From: Macrostomum hystrix
Lineage: Eukaryota > Platyhelminthes > Macrostomidae
Reading direction: 5' to 3'
NCBI GenBank assembly: GCA_950097015.1
Contig: CATNEN010000039.1
Span: forward strand, 17,714,501-17,778,500
DNA length: 64,000 nt
Under the pieces are notes generated by a model that was not told where the DNA came from, searched no databases, and saw nothing but the letters and a program-made list of their open reading frames with translations. How positions within the stretch are numbered: position 1 is the first letter of the stretch; each line of letters starts with the position of its first letter. This document shows positions 1 through 10,920 of this stretch, in pieces. The translations under genes were made by a program, and so were the position numbers.

Positions 1-3000
1 GGAATGAGCCTATAGTTGCGCTCAGAGAGCTTTTGGATGACCTTGTAAGGTCCGAGCCAGACCGCAGTGTCCAGGCCTTTGTGGCTCGGGTTCAAAACCC
101 ATACCAGCTCACCTACTTCAAAGTTCGAGTGAATAGCGTTGCGATCGTAGTACTTTTTCTGCCTCTGTTGTGCTTTTCCACGAATATGGCGAGCCATGGC
201 TGAGATTTCGACTAAAGATTTGTGCAGGTAATGGGCGTAACTCTCAGGTCTATAGCGGTCCTGTCTAGGTGGATTAAAGACAAGGTCAAGTGGCAGATTC
301 AGCTCACGACCCAGAAACAGTTTGGCCGGGGAAAACCCAGTTGACTCCGCAACTGTAGCGCGGATTGACAGCGTTGTTAGTCTCGCAGCAAGCGGCCAGT
401 CGAACTGTCTCTCAAGGCACACGGCTCTTATCTGAGCCTTGATGGTCTGAATCATGCGTTCAGCTTTCCCATTCGCCTGAGGTCTCCTTGCGGTGATGCG
501 TAGCATGTCAATCTCGAGCAAGCGAGTGAGCTCAGCCATAACGTGGTTGATAAACGCGGTCCCGTTATCGGTCACTAACTGCTCCATCGCACCGTATCTC
601 GCTATCCACTCGGACAGCAGCACGGTCGCAGTAGTCTCAGCGGAGACATCAGTGACTGGAGCGATCTCAACGAAACCGGTAAACCTGTCAACCATCACTA
701 GCAGGTATTTTAGCCCATTCTGATCGGGGAACGGGCCAGCATGATCGATGTGGACCACCTGGTTCGGAAATCCGGCTAAGGTCGGCTTCATTGGCTCCTT
801 GTTCTTAATTTTACACTTCTTTGTACGCGCACAAACTTCGCACTCAGCCAAAATGCCGCGCACATACGTTTCTAAATCCGATATTTGAAACCTAGACTTG
901 ATGGCTTGAGTTGTCTTTGTAACTCCACAGTGATTTAATTCTCGGTGATATCTGGCTACGAGTTCGCAAACTTCCGCGGTTTCTGGAATTACTAGAACTC
1001 TTTGAGCTGGTTTGTTTTTCTTAGCTGGTTTGTTCCTGTACAGAAAGCCCTGATGAACCACTAGCTCGTCCAGCTGTGACCAGAGAATTCGCAGCTCCCT
1101 ACTGCAGCCTTGTAACTCGGCCTTCGTTGGCTTTTCACGTCGGCCTTCGACAGTGTCGATGAGCTGCGCAAAATCGACGCAGGACTCCTGCGCCTCGCGC
1201 ACCCACTCGTCGCTTAACTCGCTGGGATCATCGTCGTCGCTGGGCTCGCTGCTGACGCCCGACAACGAAGCTGATGGCAACCTGCCAGTAGACGGCGGGT
1301 CGCTGGTTGTCACTGCAACAGGTTGCTCCGTGACCGTTGGATCCGATGTACCACTCAGCCCCGCATCACCAGGCCCGCCGTTCCAAGCAATCCCAACTTC
1401 TGACTCGGTTTGACAACCGACATCCGCAGCGAGGGAGTAAACTTCGATCTGACAGGCGACAGCACAAGCTGCTGGCTGGATTCCGACTTCTGGCTTTGTC
1501 TGCTTCTTTGGATGAAACTTCTGTTGGAAATCCGGAATGGTCGAGCAGGTTGGGCAATCGAAATGATCGGCCCGGAACCGTGGGTTCCTACTCAACAGGT
1601 CAGCATTCACGTGAGACAAACCAGGACGGTACACCACTTTGAAGTCGTATTCTGCCATGCGCTCAAGGGCAGATTGCTCCACTTTAAAGTCAAAGAGTTC
1701 AATTATTGTCAGCCACTGAGCCAACATGCCGGTAGCATGCTTCTTTGAGTGCAGCCATTGCAGAGCTGCAGCGTCCGACCGAACGATAAAAGGCTTGTCC
1801 AGAAGATAATGGCGGAAGTGCTCCAGCATGAGCACTAGTCCCAGCAGCTCTCTCATCGTGGCGCAATAATTACGCTGACTCGCTGAAAACTTTTTTGACG
1901 CATAAGCGACGACGTGTTCATCGCCTTCGGCACCCTCCTGCGAGAGGACACCGCCGACACCTTCTAAGGAGCTGTCGCAGTCCAGCACGAAGTTTCGACT
2001 GCCTGGGGACAGATCTGGGTATGCCAGCACGGGTGGGGCACACAAGCAGCGCTTAAGTTCCGTGAAAGCTCGATCGTGGGACTCAAGCCACTGGAATTTC
2101 TCGGGTCCTCTGGCGAGAGCGTACAGTGGAGTAGCGATGATCGAGAATCGGGGAACAAACTTTCGATAGTAATTTGCGAACCCCAAGAAAGACAGGAGTT
2201 GCTTCTTGTCAGTTGGCTGGGGCCACTCCCTGACTGCTTGAGTCTTCGCTGGGTCGGCTTCGATCCCCTTCGATGATACCACAAAACCAAGGAACCGGAC
2301 CTTTTCCTGGAACAGCTCGCACTTGGTAGGCTTTATTTTCAAGTTTGCCTTTCTTAGCTGCCAGAGAACAAGGGCCAAGTGCGCTATCATTTGATCGTTA
2401 TTTGAAGCCTTGATGATAATATCGTCTAGGTAAATTAAGCTCACTTTCATTAGGAGCGGTCTGAAGACTCGGTGCATAAGCCTAGCAAAGTTTGCTGGTG
2501 CAGTCTTAATGCCGAATGGCACCACTCTCCAGCGAAAGGTTCCCTGAGGACAAGTGAACGCAGTGATATCCCGATCCTCTTCCCGAACTCCGACCTGCCA
2601 ATAAGCAGATGTTAAATCAAGACTCGAAAAGACAGAAGATTGCGATAGACTATCGAACGATTCTTCGATAAGCGGAAGTGGAAATGAGCACGGCTTGATC
2701 AACTTGTTCACAGATCTGTAGTCGATGCAAAGCCGTTGCGTGCCATCCTTTTTTTTTACCAAGACAATTGGAGAAGACCACTCAGCGTCGCACTCCTCGA
2801 TCACTCCCTGTTCGAGCATCTGGGAGATCTGCTTATCAAGGAACTCTTTTTGAGCTGGAGTGGTGCGACGCGAGGGTAGCGAGACTGGGCGAGAGTTTTT
2901 GTCTACCAACTCGATCGGCATTTCAAACAGATCTGTCTTGCCTAAATCAGTATCAGACTGGGAGATACTGCTCATGAAATAATTCAGCAGACGAAGAGTA

Positions 3001-5255
3001 GTGCTCAACTGAGCTTGAGTAAGCTTAGTCTCGTCCAATCGGAACTGCTTCACCAGCCATGCCGCTGTGCCATTGTCCGGTGGTGGAAGCTTGGCGAGCT
3101 TGTTGTTCAACTGCGCTGCGCCGTCTATGGTGAAATCCTTCTCAGTGAGGCTGGTCTGAGCAACAACCTCGTCGTCACCAAGCTCTTTGAAAGAAGCAAT
3201 TTCATCACCCTTGTTGATTTTCGTGGTTTGATCACTACTGTTGAGCACTCTTACCAGGATATGACTCGTTTCGCTGACTCTATCGATGGACCTCGCTACA
3301 ACGTATTCAGAGTCTGAACTGAAAAGCTTAGCTGAAACCAGGCCACTAGCGTTGCGGACAGGATCGCGCACACAGCTTGGCACCAGGGTTTCTGATCGCG
3401 GGGGCAAGTCGACGCAGCAAGCGGCGGTGACTCGGCGCATCCGGAAGACGCCTCTGTCACCCTCTATGGTCGGAACTGGTTCACCTGCCACTGTGACGCG
3501 ACCATCGATGAAATCTAGATTGGCTTGAAAGTTGCGCAAGAAATCCATGCCAAGCAGGGCTTCAGCAGTGGACTCCTCGGTTACCAGGAAAGTCTGCTGT
3601 TTCACTAACTTCCCTAGCTGCACCTCGCAACGGAGAGCTCCTAAGATCTTGGTCTGCGAGCCGTTGAAAGCTGTTGCTGTGGCAACCTGACGAGCTGGCG
3701 TGAACGTGTTATTAATCGGATCAGCTGATACTAATCGCTCCATCGTGCGGCTGCCCATGACACTGGCGTTGGCACCTGAATCTAAGCAGCCCATGATAGT
3801 ACTGTCCCCAACTGTAAGCTGCACGAAGAAGCTAGAGTCTAACTTAAATTCGTCCCCAACATCGGACTGAGCACACTGAGCTCCTTTTGGTTGCGCCTGC
3901 TGTCTTACGTCACAGGCCTGGTCATGACTCTTGCCCGGATCAGTCTGGCGCCGGAAGCAGACTCGAGTTCCAACGAGCTGATGCTGCTCAGCAAGTTTTC
4001 GCAGCGAAGGTGCCAGTTCGCTGGCATGAACGAACAACTGCTCTTGCAGCTGCTCCGACTGAATAAAGCCGTAATTAGTTCGCCAAACTGTAACCGCGCC
4101 TGTCTCCTCCATGCGCTGGTTGTGATAATTAGGCTTCTGCTGGCTATTCGGTCTACTTGGTCTTCCAGACCCATTCTTAGCTGGCTCGGGGCAGTCAGCA
4201 ATCAAGTGGTCCTTAGCGCCACATCGATAGCAAGGCCTGGTCCTTGCATTGGTCTTCGGTTGGGCATAAGCTTGACGGGCACTGGCGACAGCCGTGTTGG
4301 TGAGTACCTTGGGTGCCGTTGGACCATCGCTAGCAAATCTTGGAGTCTGATGCTCTGCCTGCTGCTTACGGATCACTTCCTGCTGTTGCTGAACAAGCTT
4401 CTCCAGTTCCTTGACGCGGCTCTCAAGCGCGGTGGACTGCTCACTACTGACAGCTCTTAGTGGGGCATTGACCGATGGACGGAGAAGCTGGTGAACACCG
4501 ATCAGCTCCTTCGCCCGCCTCAGAAGATCAGCAGCCCTAACTCGATTTGACCTTTCCTGAACGTATAACAGAAGCTTTTCGGCTAAGGATTTGTCCCGCA
4601 AGCCATAGCAGAAGCGAGCGCGTATCAGAGGCTCAGCTTCCTCTGTCGACAGTGATGCAGAGTGGGCATAGCGGGTCAATCTGTCGAAGAATTCTGGAGT
4701 GGACTCAACATCGCCCTGCTGCGCTGCGATGAGCTCCATGTAGCTACGGTCTTTTAGATTCGCGTCGGTGTAACGTGACCGCAAGGCGTCTAGAGCATCA
4801 AGACAGTCCTTGCCTTTGCTGTTTAGTTGATTGGTCAGAAAGAATTCCTGACACTCTGGTGACAAAAGAGAAAGCAACACAGCTTGCCGCTGTTCGTGAG
4901 GGATCTGGTGAGCGTCCAGATAGGCAAGAAACTGAGCTTCCCAGACGGTGAAGTTCATTCCAGCGCTGTATGGCTGAGGAGGACGCAGGCGAACCGCGCT
5001 GCTTGCTGGCGGTCTGTCCAGCACATTTCTGGGTTTCGGATTGTTGACAGATGAAAGAGTCTGCTCTAAGAGCTGTTGCAGAGATGACAAGACTGATGCT
5101 AATGGCGCGCTAGCAGAATCAGAGAGCTCAACCTTTACTGGTATAGAGCCAGCTCCAGTCGAGATTCCAGCAGCGCCGCCAGCATCTTGAGCCTCTGACT
5201 TGGATGCAGTCGATGCTCCATTGGGCGACGACTCCTCATCTCCTGATCCTAGCAT
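1..5255 (-). CDS. Ty3/gypsy LTR retrotransposon gag-pol polyprotein (partial, open at the left edge)
   Basis: Copies the element RNA into DNA and inserts it. I read the minus strand codon by codon from the ATG at 5255-5253 to the window edge and found no stop: 1,751 codons in one frame, so gag and pol are fused without a frameshift. Order by residue: Gag with a Gln-rich stretch; CX2CX4HX4C zinc knuckle at 342-355; cold-shock-like domain 386-450; aspartic protease with DSGAN (D492); reverse transcriptase with YLDD (DD 944-945); RNase H; a Ser/Asp-rich linker (plus 1140-1440); integrase with an HHCC-like finger, D1504, D1563 and E1599 (35 residues between the last two); and the start of the integrase C-terminal domain with WLGPYKV. 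YLDD plus the protease-RT-RNase H-integrase order is Ty3/gypsy. All catalytic residues I looked for are present, which suggests a young copy. The 3' end and 3' LTR are outside the window. Confidence 0.93.
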   Translation of the reverse strand, partial: MLGSGDEESSPNGASTASKSEAQDAGGAAGISTGAGSIPVKVELSDSASAPLASVLSSLQQLLEQTLSSVNNPKPRNVLDRPPASSAVRLRPPQPYSAGMNFTVWEAQFLAYLDAHQIPHEQRQAVLLSLLSPECQEFFLTNQLNSKGKDCLDALDALRSRYTDANLKDRSYMELIAAQQGDVESTPEFFDRLTRYAHSASLSTEEAEPLIRARFCYGLRDKSLAEKLLLYVQERSNRVRAADLLRRAKELIGVHQLLRPSVNAPLRAVSSEQSTALESRVKELEKLVQQQQEVIRKQQAEHQTPRFASDGPTAPKVLTNTAVASARQAYAQPKTNARTRPCYRCGAKDHLIADCPEPAKNGSGRPSRPNSQQKPNYHNQRMEETGAVTVWRTNYGFIQSEQLQEQLFVHASELAPSLRKLAEQHQLVGTRVCFRRQTDPGKSHDQACDVRQQAQPKGAQCAQSDVGDEFKLDSSFFVQLTVGDSTIMGCLDSGANASVMGSRTMERLVSADPINNTFTPARQVATATAFNGSQTKILGALRCEVQLGKLVKQQTFLVTEESTAEALLGMDFLRNFQANLDFIDGRVTVAGEPVPTIEGDRGVFRMRRVTAACCVDLPPRSETLVPSCVRDPVRNASGLVSAKLFSSDSEYVVARSIDRVSETSHILVRVLNSSDQTTKINKGDEIASFKELGDDEVVAQTSLTEKDFTIDGAAQLNNKLAKLPPPDNGTAAWLVKQFRLDETKLTQAQLSTTLRLLNYFMSSISQSDTDLGKTDLFEMPIELVDKNSRPVSLPSRRTTPAQKEFLDKQISQMLEQGVIEECDAEWSSPIVLVKKKDGTQRLCIDYRSVNKLIKPCSFPLPLIEESFDSLSQSSVFSSLDLTSAYWQVGVREEDRDITAFTCPQGTFRWRVVPFGIKTAPANFARLMHRVFRPLLMKVSLIYLDDIIIKASNNDQMIAHLALVLWQLRKANLKIKPTKCELFQEKVRFLGFVVSSKGIEADPAKTQAVREWPQPTDKKQLLSFLGFANYYRKFVPRFSIIATPLYALARGPEKFQWLESHDRAFTELKRCLCAPPVLAYPDLSPGSRNFVLDCDSSLEGVGGVLSQEGAEGDEHVVAYASKKFSASQRNYCATMRELLGLVLMLEHFRHYLLDKPFIVRSDAAALQWLHSKKHATGMLAQWLTIIELFDFKVEQSALERMAEYDFKVVYRPGLSHVNADLLSRNPRFRADHFDCPTCSTIPDFQQKFHPKKQTKPEVGIQPAACAVACQIEVYSLAADVGCQTESEVGIAWNGGPGDAGLSGTSDPTVTEQPVAVTTSDPPSTGRLPSASLSGVSSEPSDDDDPSELSDEWVREAQESCVDFAQLIDTVEGRREKPTKAELQGCSRELRILWSQLDELVVHQGFLYRNKPAKKNKPAQRVLVIPETAEVCELVARYHRELNHCGVTKTTQAIKSRFQISDLETYVRGILAECEVCARTKKCKIKNKEPMKPTLAGFPNQVVHIDHAGPFPDQNGLKYLLVMVDRFTGFVEIAPVTDVSAETTATVLLSEWIARYGAMEQLVTDNGTAFINHVMAELTRLLEIDMLRITARRPQANGKAERMIQTIKAQIRAVCLERQFDWPLAARLTTLSIRATVAESTGFSPAKLFLGRELNLPLDLVFNPPRQDRYRPESYAHYLHKSLVEISAMARHIRGKAQQRQKKYYDRNAIHSNFEVGELVWVLNPSHKGLDTAVWLGPYKVIQKLSERNYRLI
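3906..4100 (-). other. Cold-shock-like domain inside Gag
   Basis: Residues 386-450 of the gag-pol frame follow the cold-shock domain pattern. A GxVxxW opening strand comes first, then NYGFI at the RNP1-like position. LFVHASEL sits at the RNP2-like position, then a helical insert, then GTRVCFRR and a closing ACDV strand. It lies between the zinc knuckle and the protease. Cold-shock domains bind single-stranded nucleic acid, so a role in RNA packaging or chaperoning is a reasonable inference. The identification is by eye; no profile search was possible. Confidence 0.72.
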
Positions 5256-6020
5256 GCCTGGCTTGATGGTGATAAGGACGAAGAAGAAAAAGGAACAAGA
5301 TGAAGCACGAAAACAAAGAGATGACGATCACGCAAATGTTCGACGGGGGGCACAGATCCCGGAAGGCCTAAGTTCCTAATCACGCAAACTACCCAAAAGC
5401 TAACCGTCGAACAAAAGTCCCTAGTGAAAGTGACCGGAAAGCTCACCCAAGCTTTGCACGCAAGTCCAAGCAGCACGGGACGAGCCACCCAGCAGCCGCG
5501 AAACAGCCCAGGAGAAGCGCAGATCAGCCAAGCCGCCGCGAAGAAGCCGCCGAAGACTCCAGCAGCCGCCGACACCGTCCAGCCGCGCTCTGCAGTCACC
5601 GGTTGTCGAGCGCCTGCTGCTGCCGGATCGCCGACTTACACCGCAGTCCTGGCTGTAGAGTGTTGACTTGCAGGTGGGGCCGCTGTTGTCGCAGGCGAGA
5701 GGCGCTGGGCTGAGGTACTGACTTCTGAGACTGGTGCGATGCAGCCACTGAGGTGAAGAGCCTAGCCTGAGGCGCTGGCAACAGAGGCACTGAAGCGTAG
5801 AGAAGTGTTGGTCACAGGGGCAAAGATATGCGCTGCAGAAGTGCTGAACAAGCAGAAGTGCTATTGTAGTGCTGTGCCAGTTCTAAGGTGCCATTTTCTA
5901 TTGCAGTATTGGGCTGATGGCGTGGTGTCTAGCAGTTTATTGCGCCCGAATTCCAGTGGTTGAAATGGTGATTGCTGAGTACTGAATTGCGAATTCCGAG
6001 ATCCGAGTTCGGTTCTTCGA
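5256..6020 (-). other. 5' leader of the gypsy element
   Basis: The 765 bases between the primer binding site and the gag ATG. The gag frame stays open upstream of 5255 for about 30 codons without another ATG and then meets TGA, so 5255 is the first usable start. I see no other gene; short plus-strand frames here are not convincing. Confidence 0.6.
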
Positions 6021-6033
6021 GGTGGGACCTCCA
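6021..6033 (-). other. Primer binding site, tRNA-Gln type
   Basis: The plus strand reads GGTGGGACCTCCA, the 3' acceptor end plus CCA of animal tRNA-Gln as I recall it, so the minus (sense) strand would pair with that tRNA. The neighbouring plus bases ATCCGAGTTC (6001-6010) also resemble the T arm of tRNA-Gln. The site lies just downstream, on the sense strand, of the putative LTR, as expected for an LTR element. Confidence 0.6.
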
Positions 6034-6332
6034 CAAATTATGTGACGATAAGCAATGGCGAACGTGTAGCGGTATATTTGTTCTTCAATTTACGTTAGAT
6101 TATTAGATTGACAAATTATTAGACAGTGCGACAACTTATGTGACGATAAGCAATGGCGAACGTGTAGCGGTATATTTGTTCTTCAATTTACGTTAGATTA
6201 TTAGATTGACAAATTATTAGACAGTGCGACAACTTATGTGACGATAAGCAATGGCGAACGTGTAGCGGTATTTTATTTTTTTTTAGCTTCGATATTAAAT
6301 TATTAATTATTGAGATTAGTAGACAGTGCGCG
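6034..6332 (-). repeat. 98-bp direct repeats in the probable 5' LTR
   Basis: Three tandem copies of a 98-bp unit; the marker TGACGATAAG begins at 6043, 6141 and 6239. The first two copies are almost identical and the third diverges in its second half. They abut the primer site, so they should lie in the end of the 5' LTR (R/U5 side). The LTR probably ends near 6036-6044. Its other border cannot be fixed because the 3' LTR is outside the window. A TTTATAG motif on the minus strand near 6345 is a possible core promoter. Confidence 0.55.
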
Positions 6333-7144
6333 GCCGTTGGTTACTATAAAGTCTGAGATGCACTGCCAGCGCCCGCGCTTTAAGGGTTCGCGATTGCTTC
6401 GCTCTTTTTAAAAGTCTTCAAAATTTGTGCAATGTAAAACAAATTTAAAGTGCAAATTCTCAAGTACTGCAGATAAATAAATTAGCAGATAACTTTACTG
6501 ACCTAACTGATACAAAAATTAACCTCAATGTCATAGTACACAGACTTGCAACTTTATCAACGACAACAACAACAAAAAAATATGACTTCACGACGTCACA
6601 ATAGCTTTGGACATTTTTCTAATGATCATGCCTTAGAAAAATCTAAATGAAAACAATTTCTTTTGTAAAAAATCAGTTATAAAACCTATATTGAGATAAA
6701 CATACAGATTTGCTTAAAAAATAAAAACAACAAAATTGGCATCAGAGTATATTTAAAGTTATTTAAAAAAGTAAAAAAGAGTTTATAGGCTATACACTAG
6801 CTAAATACCAAGTTTATACTTTTTGCCTTATTACTTATACCAGTCTTTAAGATACTAAAACAGCTCAAAACTTTAGTAATATGGTAAGAACATTATTAAA
6901 AATAGATAAAAATATTAATACAACTAGTCTAACCATGCAGTTAAAAACCAGAGACCAAAAGCATGACATAGTCCTATAAAGCAAGGATATAGGCCTTGGC
7001 CTATACCTAGGATAGGCCTAGTTGGCATGCCAGCCAGCCAGCCTAGCCCCTTTCTTTAATTCAAACACAGAAATGTATTGTTAGAAACTAGCTAGCCAGG
7101 AAAAAAATAATAGAGTTCGATTTGAAATCAGACCCACTACCAAT
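6333..7144. other. AT-rich non-coding stretch
   Basis: No coding frame of substance. It may include the remainder of the gypsy LTR (U3). It contains several TAGGCCTA-like palindromes around 6990-7050. Confidence 0.5.
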
Positions 7145-7603
7145 AAAAATTTGGTACCTGGACATTTTGTCATCTTACAACTTCGTCATCCAAATGACAA
7201 TCTGTCTAATATCTCAGAGGGTGGATTACGAAGAGACTTAGACTTGTGGACACTTTGTCATCTATAAAACAAAAGTTTTCAAAGTTAGAACAGAACCACC
7301 CCTCCCCACCTCCTCACATCGTGTTGGCACCTATCTTTCAACTCTTATAATGAAATCAGTTTTGACACCTCTTTTTGACAATTTAGAGTGTGAAGTGTGT
7401 TCACACCTCTGCCCCACCACCCCACCCTCACTTTATTGATGACGAACTTGATTGCTTGTTATTAGGCCTAGTAGATGACGAACTGACCAAACTTTAATGC
7501 ATGCCAATTGGCTGGATGACGAAGTGTCCTACCTTCCAAGTGGATGATGAAGTTGTAAGATGACGAAGTTGTAAGATGACAAAGTGTCTAGGATCCAAAA
7601 ATT
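7145..7603. mobile_element. MITE with about 45-bp terminal inverted repeats
   Basis: The left end (7145-7192) and right end (7540-7603) are inverted copies sharing GTCATCTTACAACTTCGTCA plus an outer AAATTTGG / GGATCC-type border. The motif is present twice in tandem at the right end. The 460-bp body has no coding frame, so it is a non-autonomous DNA transposon. A target-site duplication is not clear because the flank itself is an A/T palindrome. Confidence 0.65.
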
Positions 7604-9784
7604 TAAGGCCTAAGTTGACTTAAAACTTTACAAGCACAGACATTAGTGATATGCCCCTACACTAACTGAACTTAGTGACAATAGGTATAAATTGTAAATT
7701 TACTTGGGATGGCATATTGGTTAGTTTGCAAACCTAAACAAAAAAATGTGATGAGAATTTAGGCTAGCTATAGCCTAGTATAGGCAAATAACTAGAGTTA
7801 GTAAGTTAAGCTAAGCCTAAATTTAAAGTAAGTAGGGATAAAATGTAAACATTCGTAATATTAGAAATAAGTTAGCACACCAAGATTAAGGCTTCTAATA
7901 ACAATGAAAAAAAAACATAAACTGCAAGTTACTGACATTTTTATTGAGCTTGTCAGCTGATTATAAACTGAAGAACGAACAACGAGGAGGATATAGGATA
8001 TTAAAACCGCTATCCGCTTACAAAAAAACAATTTTCTGCGCTTTTAAAAGTCATGAAGAAGCCGGTCAGGTAAATCAAAGCAACTAGTGTTTAAAAGACA
8101 AAATAGGCTTCTTATTAATGAAGTTAGCTTTTCAGATATAAGAAGTGTAGCTATTATTTTAAATTTATAGTTTGTCTTGTCTTCTTGCCTATTGCTTTCT
8201 GGACGAACAACTTTATGAATTATAATGCCGTCTGACCAATATTACACGAGACAGAAGTTGAAATTGGAAAATTCCATTTTCATTAAAGTAACCCGAGCAT
8301 GTACTAAAATCCAAAAACATTTCACTCATAACAATTAATACATAATATGAACATTGGGGGCAGCATGACCCAGAAAAATCTGACTCAAATTCACTGTTAT
8401 ATCCTATAACACATGCCTTACTCTGTCGTCAGCCTGTCCCACTTACGACTTCCAGACGTAAAGTGCTCGGAGTCTTGACAGCTGCGAGATATATCATATA
8501 TTGGCAGCTATGCGTGAATGAAATCACAGCCACTTGATTCACACGCACTGTGGACCGAATTCTAACTGAAACAAGCATTGTAGGAGTGCTGGGATCAAAC
8601 ATGCAGGAAGAGTACACGGGAATGGAATTGGATTGATAGCATTACTATGGATAAAGGAATAAAAATGTATTCTTAAACGATCGTGTGCTTAAGGTAATAC
8701 AACAATGCATGGATTACTTAAATAATATAGGCCACTGACGAAGGAAAACAAGTGAACATAAAACATAAAAAAGTTTTTCTAATAGGACAAATTTTTTTCG
8801 GTTATATTATTTCGGAAGCAATTAAATTAAAAAATATCAGAACATAGAATGGAAGCAATATAAAAGCAACAATCCCCAACCAGACTGACAAAAAAAATGA
8901 ATCAAAAATCAGTACATACTACTTCTTGATAGTGACACTAGTAATATCCAAACACCCGAAAAATTCATCCATTTATCTAAAATTCCTAAAAGATCCAAAT
9001 ATGCTTATATCCCAAGACTGAGAGCGTATAGAGATCGTGAGAATCGCAGCTATAATCGCAGCTACAAAGACATCCTGTCTGTGGCCCACAGCAGCTGATG
9101 CATGAAGAATCTTTCTCTGGAATCGTAGCTGGAAAAGTAACTTTCTCTGGAATCGCAGCAAGATTAGAACTCTATTTAGAATATGCAGCTGCAGTAGACT
9201 GCATAACTTGCCATAACTTTATATAGAACAGCAGTTGGAAAAGCAATGTAAAGTAGAGATCTAGTCAAATAAAGAAAAATATCATATCTATATAGATTCT
9301 CAGCTAGACAAGACTAAAATCATACCTAAAGAACTTAAGAAAGAGTAAGTCAGCGTCTACTAATTAATTTATTAATCAGATGAAGTTCTTTTCTGATCCG
9401 CTCAGCGTGAGACAGAAAAGCCGTTAGTTCGTTAGCATATAGTAGCTAAGCAACACAGGTGTGAGTCCGTAGCAACATAGCGGATAAAAAGCGCAGAAGT
9501 CGTGCATAATTGCTTGCTTGCACAGCTCAGAAGCGAGTTGGGTTGAGTGGACTGGCTGGGAAGCAGAGCTTGGGATGTCTGAAGATTAGCCAACCGGGAA
9601 ATATGCAATTAGCAAATGCGGAGCAAAGTGCAGAGCAGCAAATATATATTTGACCGAAAAAGAATACACAATTGCTAAAAAATAATATATTTTAACTCAT
9701 CGAAACATGTTTTCTCAATCAAGAAAACATCCATTCAGCATTGAAAACAAAAAGAAAAAAATGCGCTCCGTAATTGCTTTCTCC
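7604..9784. other. AT-rich intergenic DNA
   Basis: No supported gene. A few degenerate AATCGCAGCT units occur at 9040-9160, too irregular to call an array. Small open frames at 8429-8617 and 8973-9161 lack any recognisable feature. Confidence 0.5.
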
Positions 9785-10920
9785 CAGATCCCAGATCCTA
9801 GATCCCGGATCCTAGATCCCAAATCCTAGATCCCAGATCCTATAGATCCCATATCCTATAGATTTCAGATCTTATAGATCCCCAATCTTTTAGATCCCAG
9901 ATCCTAGATCCCAGATCCTATAGATCCAAGATCCTATAGATCCCAGATCCTATAAATCCCATATCCTAGACCCCAGATTCTAGATCCCAGATCCTAGATC
10001 CCAGATCCTATAGATCCCAGATCCTAGATAAAAGATCCTAGATCCCAGATCCTAGATCCCAGATCCTAGATCCCAGATCCTAGATCCCAGATCCTAGATC
10101 CCAGATCCTAGATCCCAGATCCTAGATCCCAGATACTAGATCCCAGATCCTAGATCCCAGATCCTAGATCCCAGATCCTAGATCCCAGATCCTAGATCCC
10201 AGATCCTAGATCCCAGATCCTAGATCCCAGATCCTAGATCCCAGATCCTAGACCCCAGATCCTAGATCCCAGATCCTAGATCCCAGATCCTAGATCCCAG
10301 ATCCTAGATCCCAGATCCTAGATCCCAGATCCTAGATCCCAGATCCTAGATCCCAGATCCTATAGATCCCATATCCTATAGATTCCAGATCTTATAGATC
10401 CCCGATCCTTTAGATCCCAGATCCTATAGATCCCAGATCCTAGATCCCAGATCCTATAGATCCCAGATCCTATAAATCCCAGATCCTAGATCCCAGATCC
10501 TAGATCCCAGATCCTAGATCCCAGATCCTAGATCCCAGATCCTAGATCCCAGATCCTAGATCCCAGATCCTAGATCCCAGATCCTAGATCCCAGATCCTA
10601 GATCCCAGATCCTAGATCCCAGATCCTAGATCCCAGATCCTAGATCCCAGATCCTAGATCCCAGATCCTAGATCCCAGATCCTAGATCCCAGATCCTAGA
10701 TCCCAGATCCTAGATCCCAGATCATAGATCCCAGATCCTAGATCCCAGATCCTAGATTCCAGATCCTAGATCCCAGATCCTAGATCCCAGATCCTAGATC
10801 CCAGATCCTAGATCCCAGATCCTAGATCCCAGATCCTAGATCCTAGATCCTAGATCCCAGATCCTAGATCCTAGATCCTAGATCCCAGATCCTAGATCCC
10901 AGATCCTAGATCCCAGATCC
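9785..10920. repeat. Minisatellite, 14-bp unit TAGATCCCAGATCC
   Basis: About 1.1 kb of near-perfect TAGATCCCAGATCC with 16-bp variants (TATAGATCCCAGATCC) clustered at the left end and around 10360-10480. The variants suggest two rounds of expansion. The unit carries ATCCCAGATCC, the reverse complement of the core seen in the arrays at 11.7 and 15.3 kb. Confidence 0.95.

Noticed and set aside
493-5666. Plus-strand frames of 60-190 codons over the gypsy element
   Set aside because: All lie antisense to the continuous gag-pol frame or its leader and show no domain.
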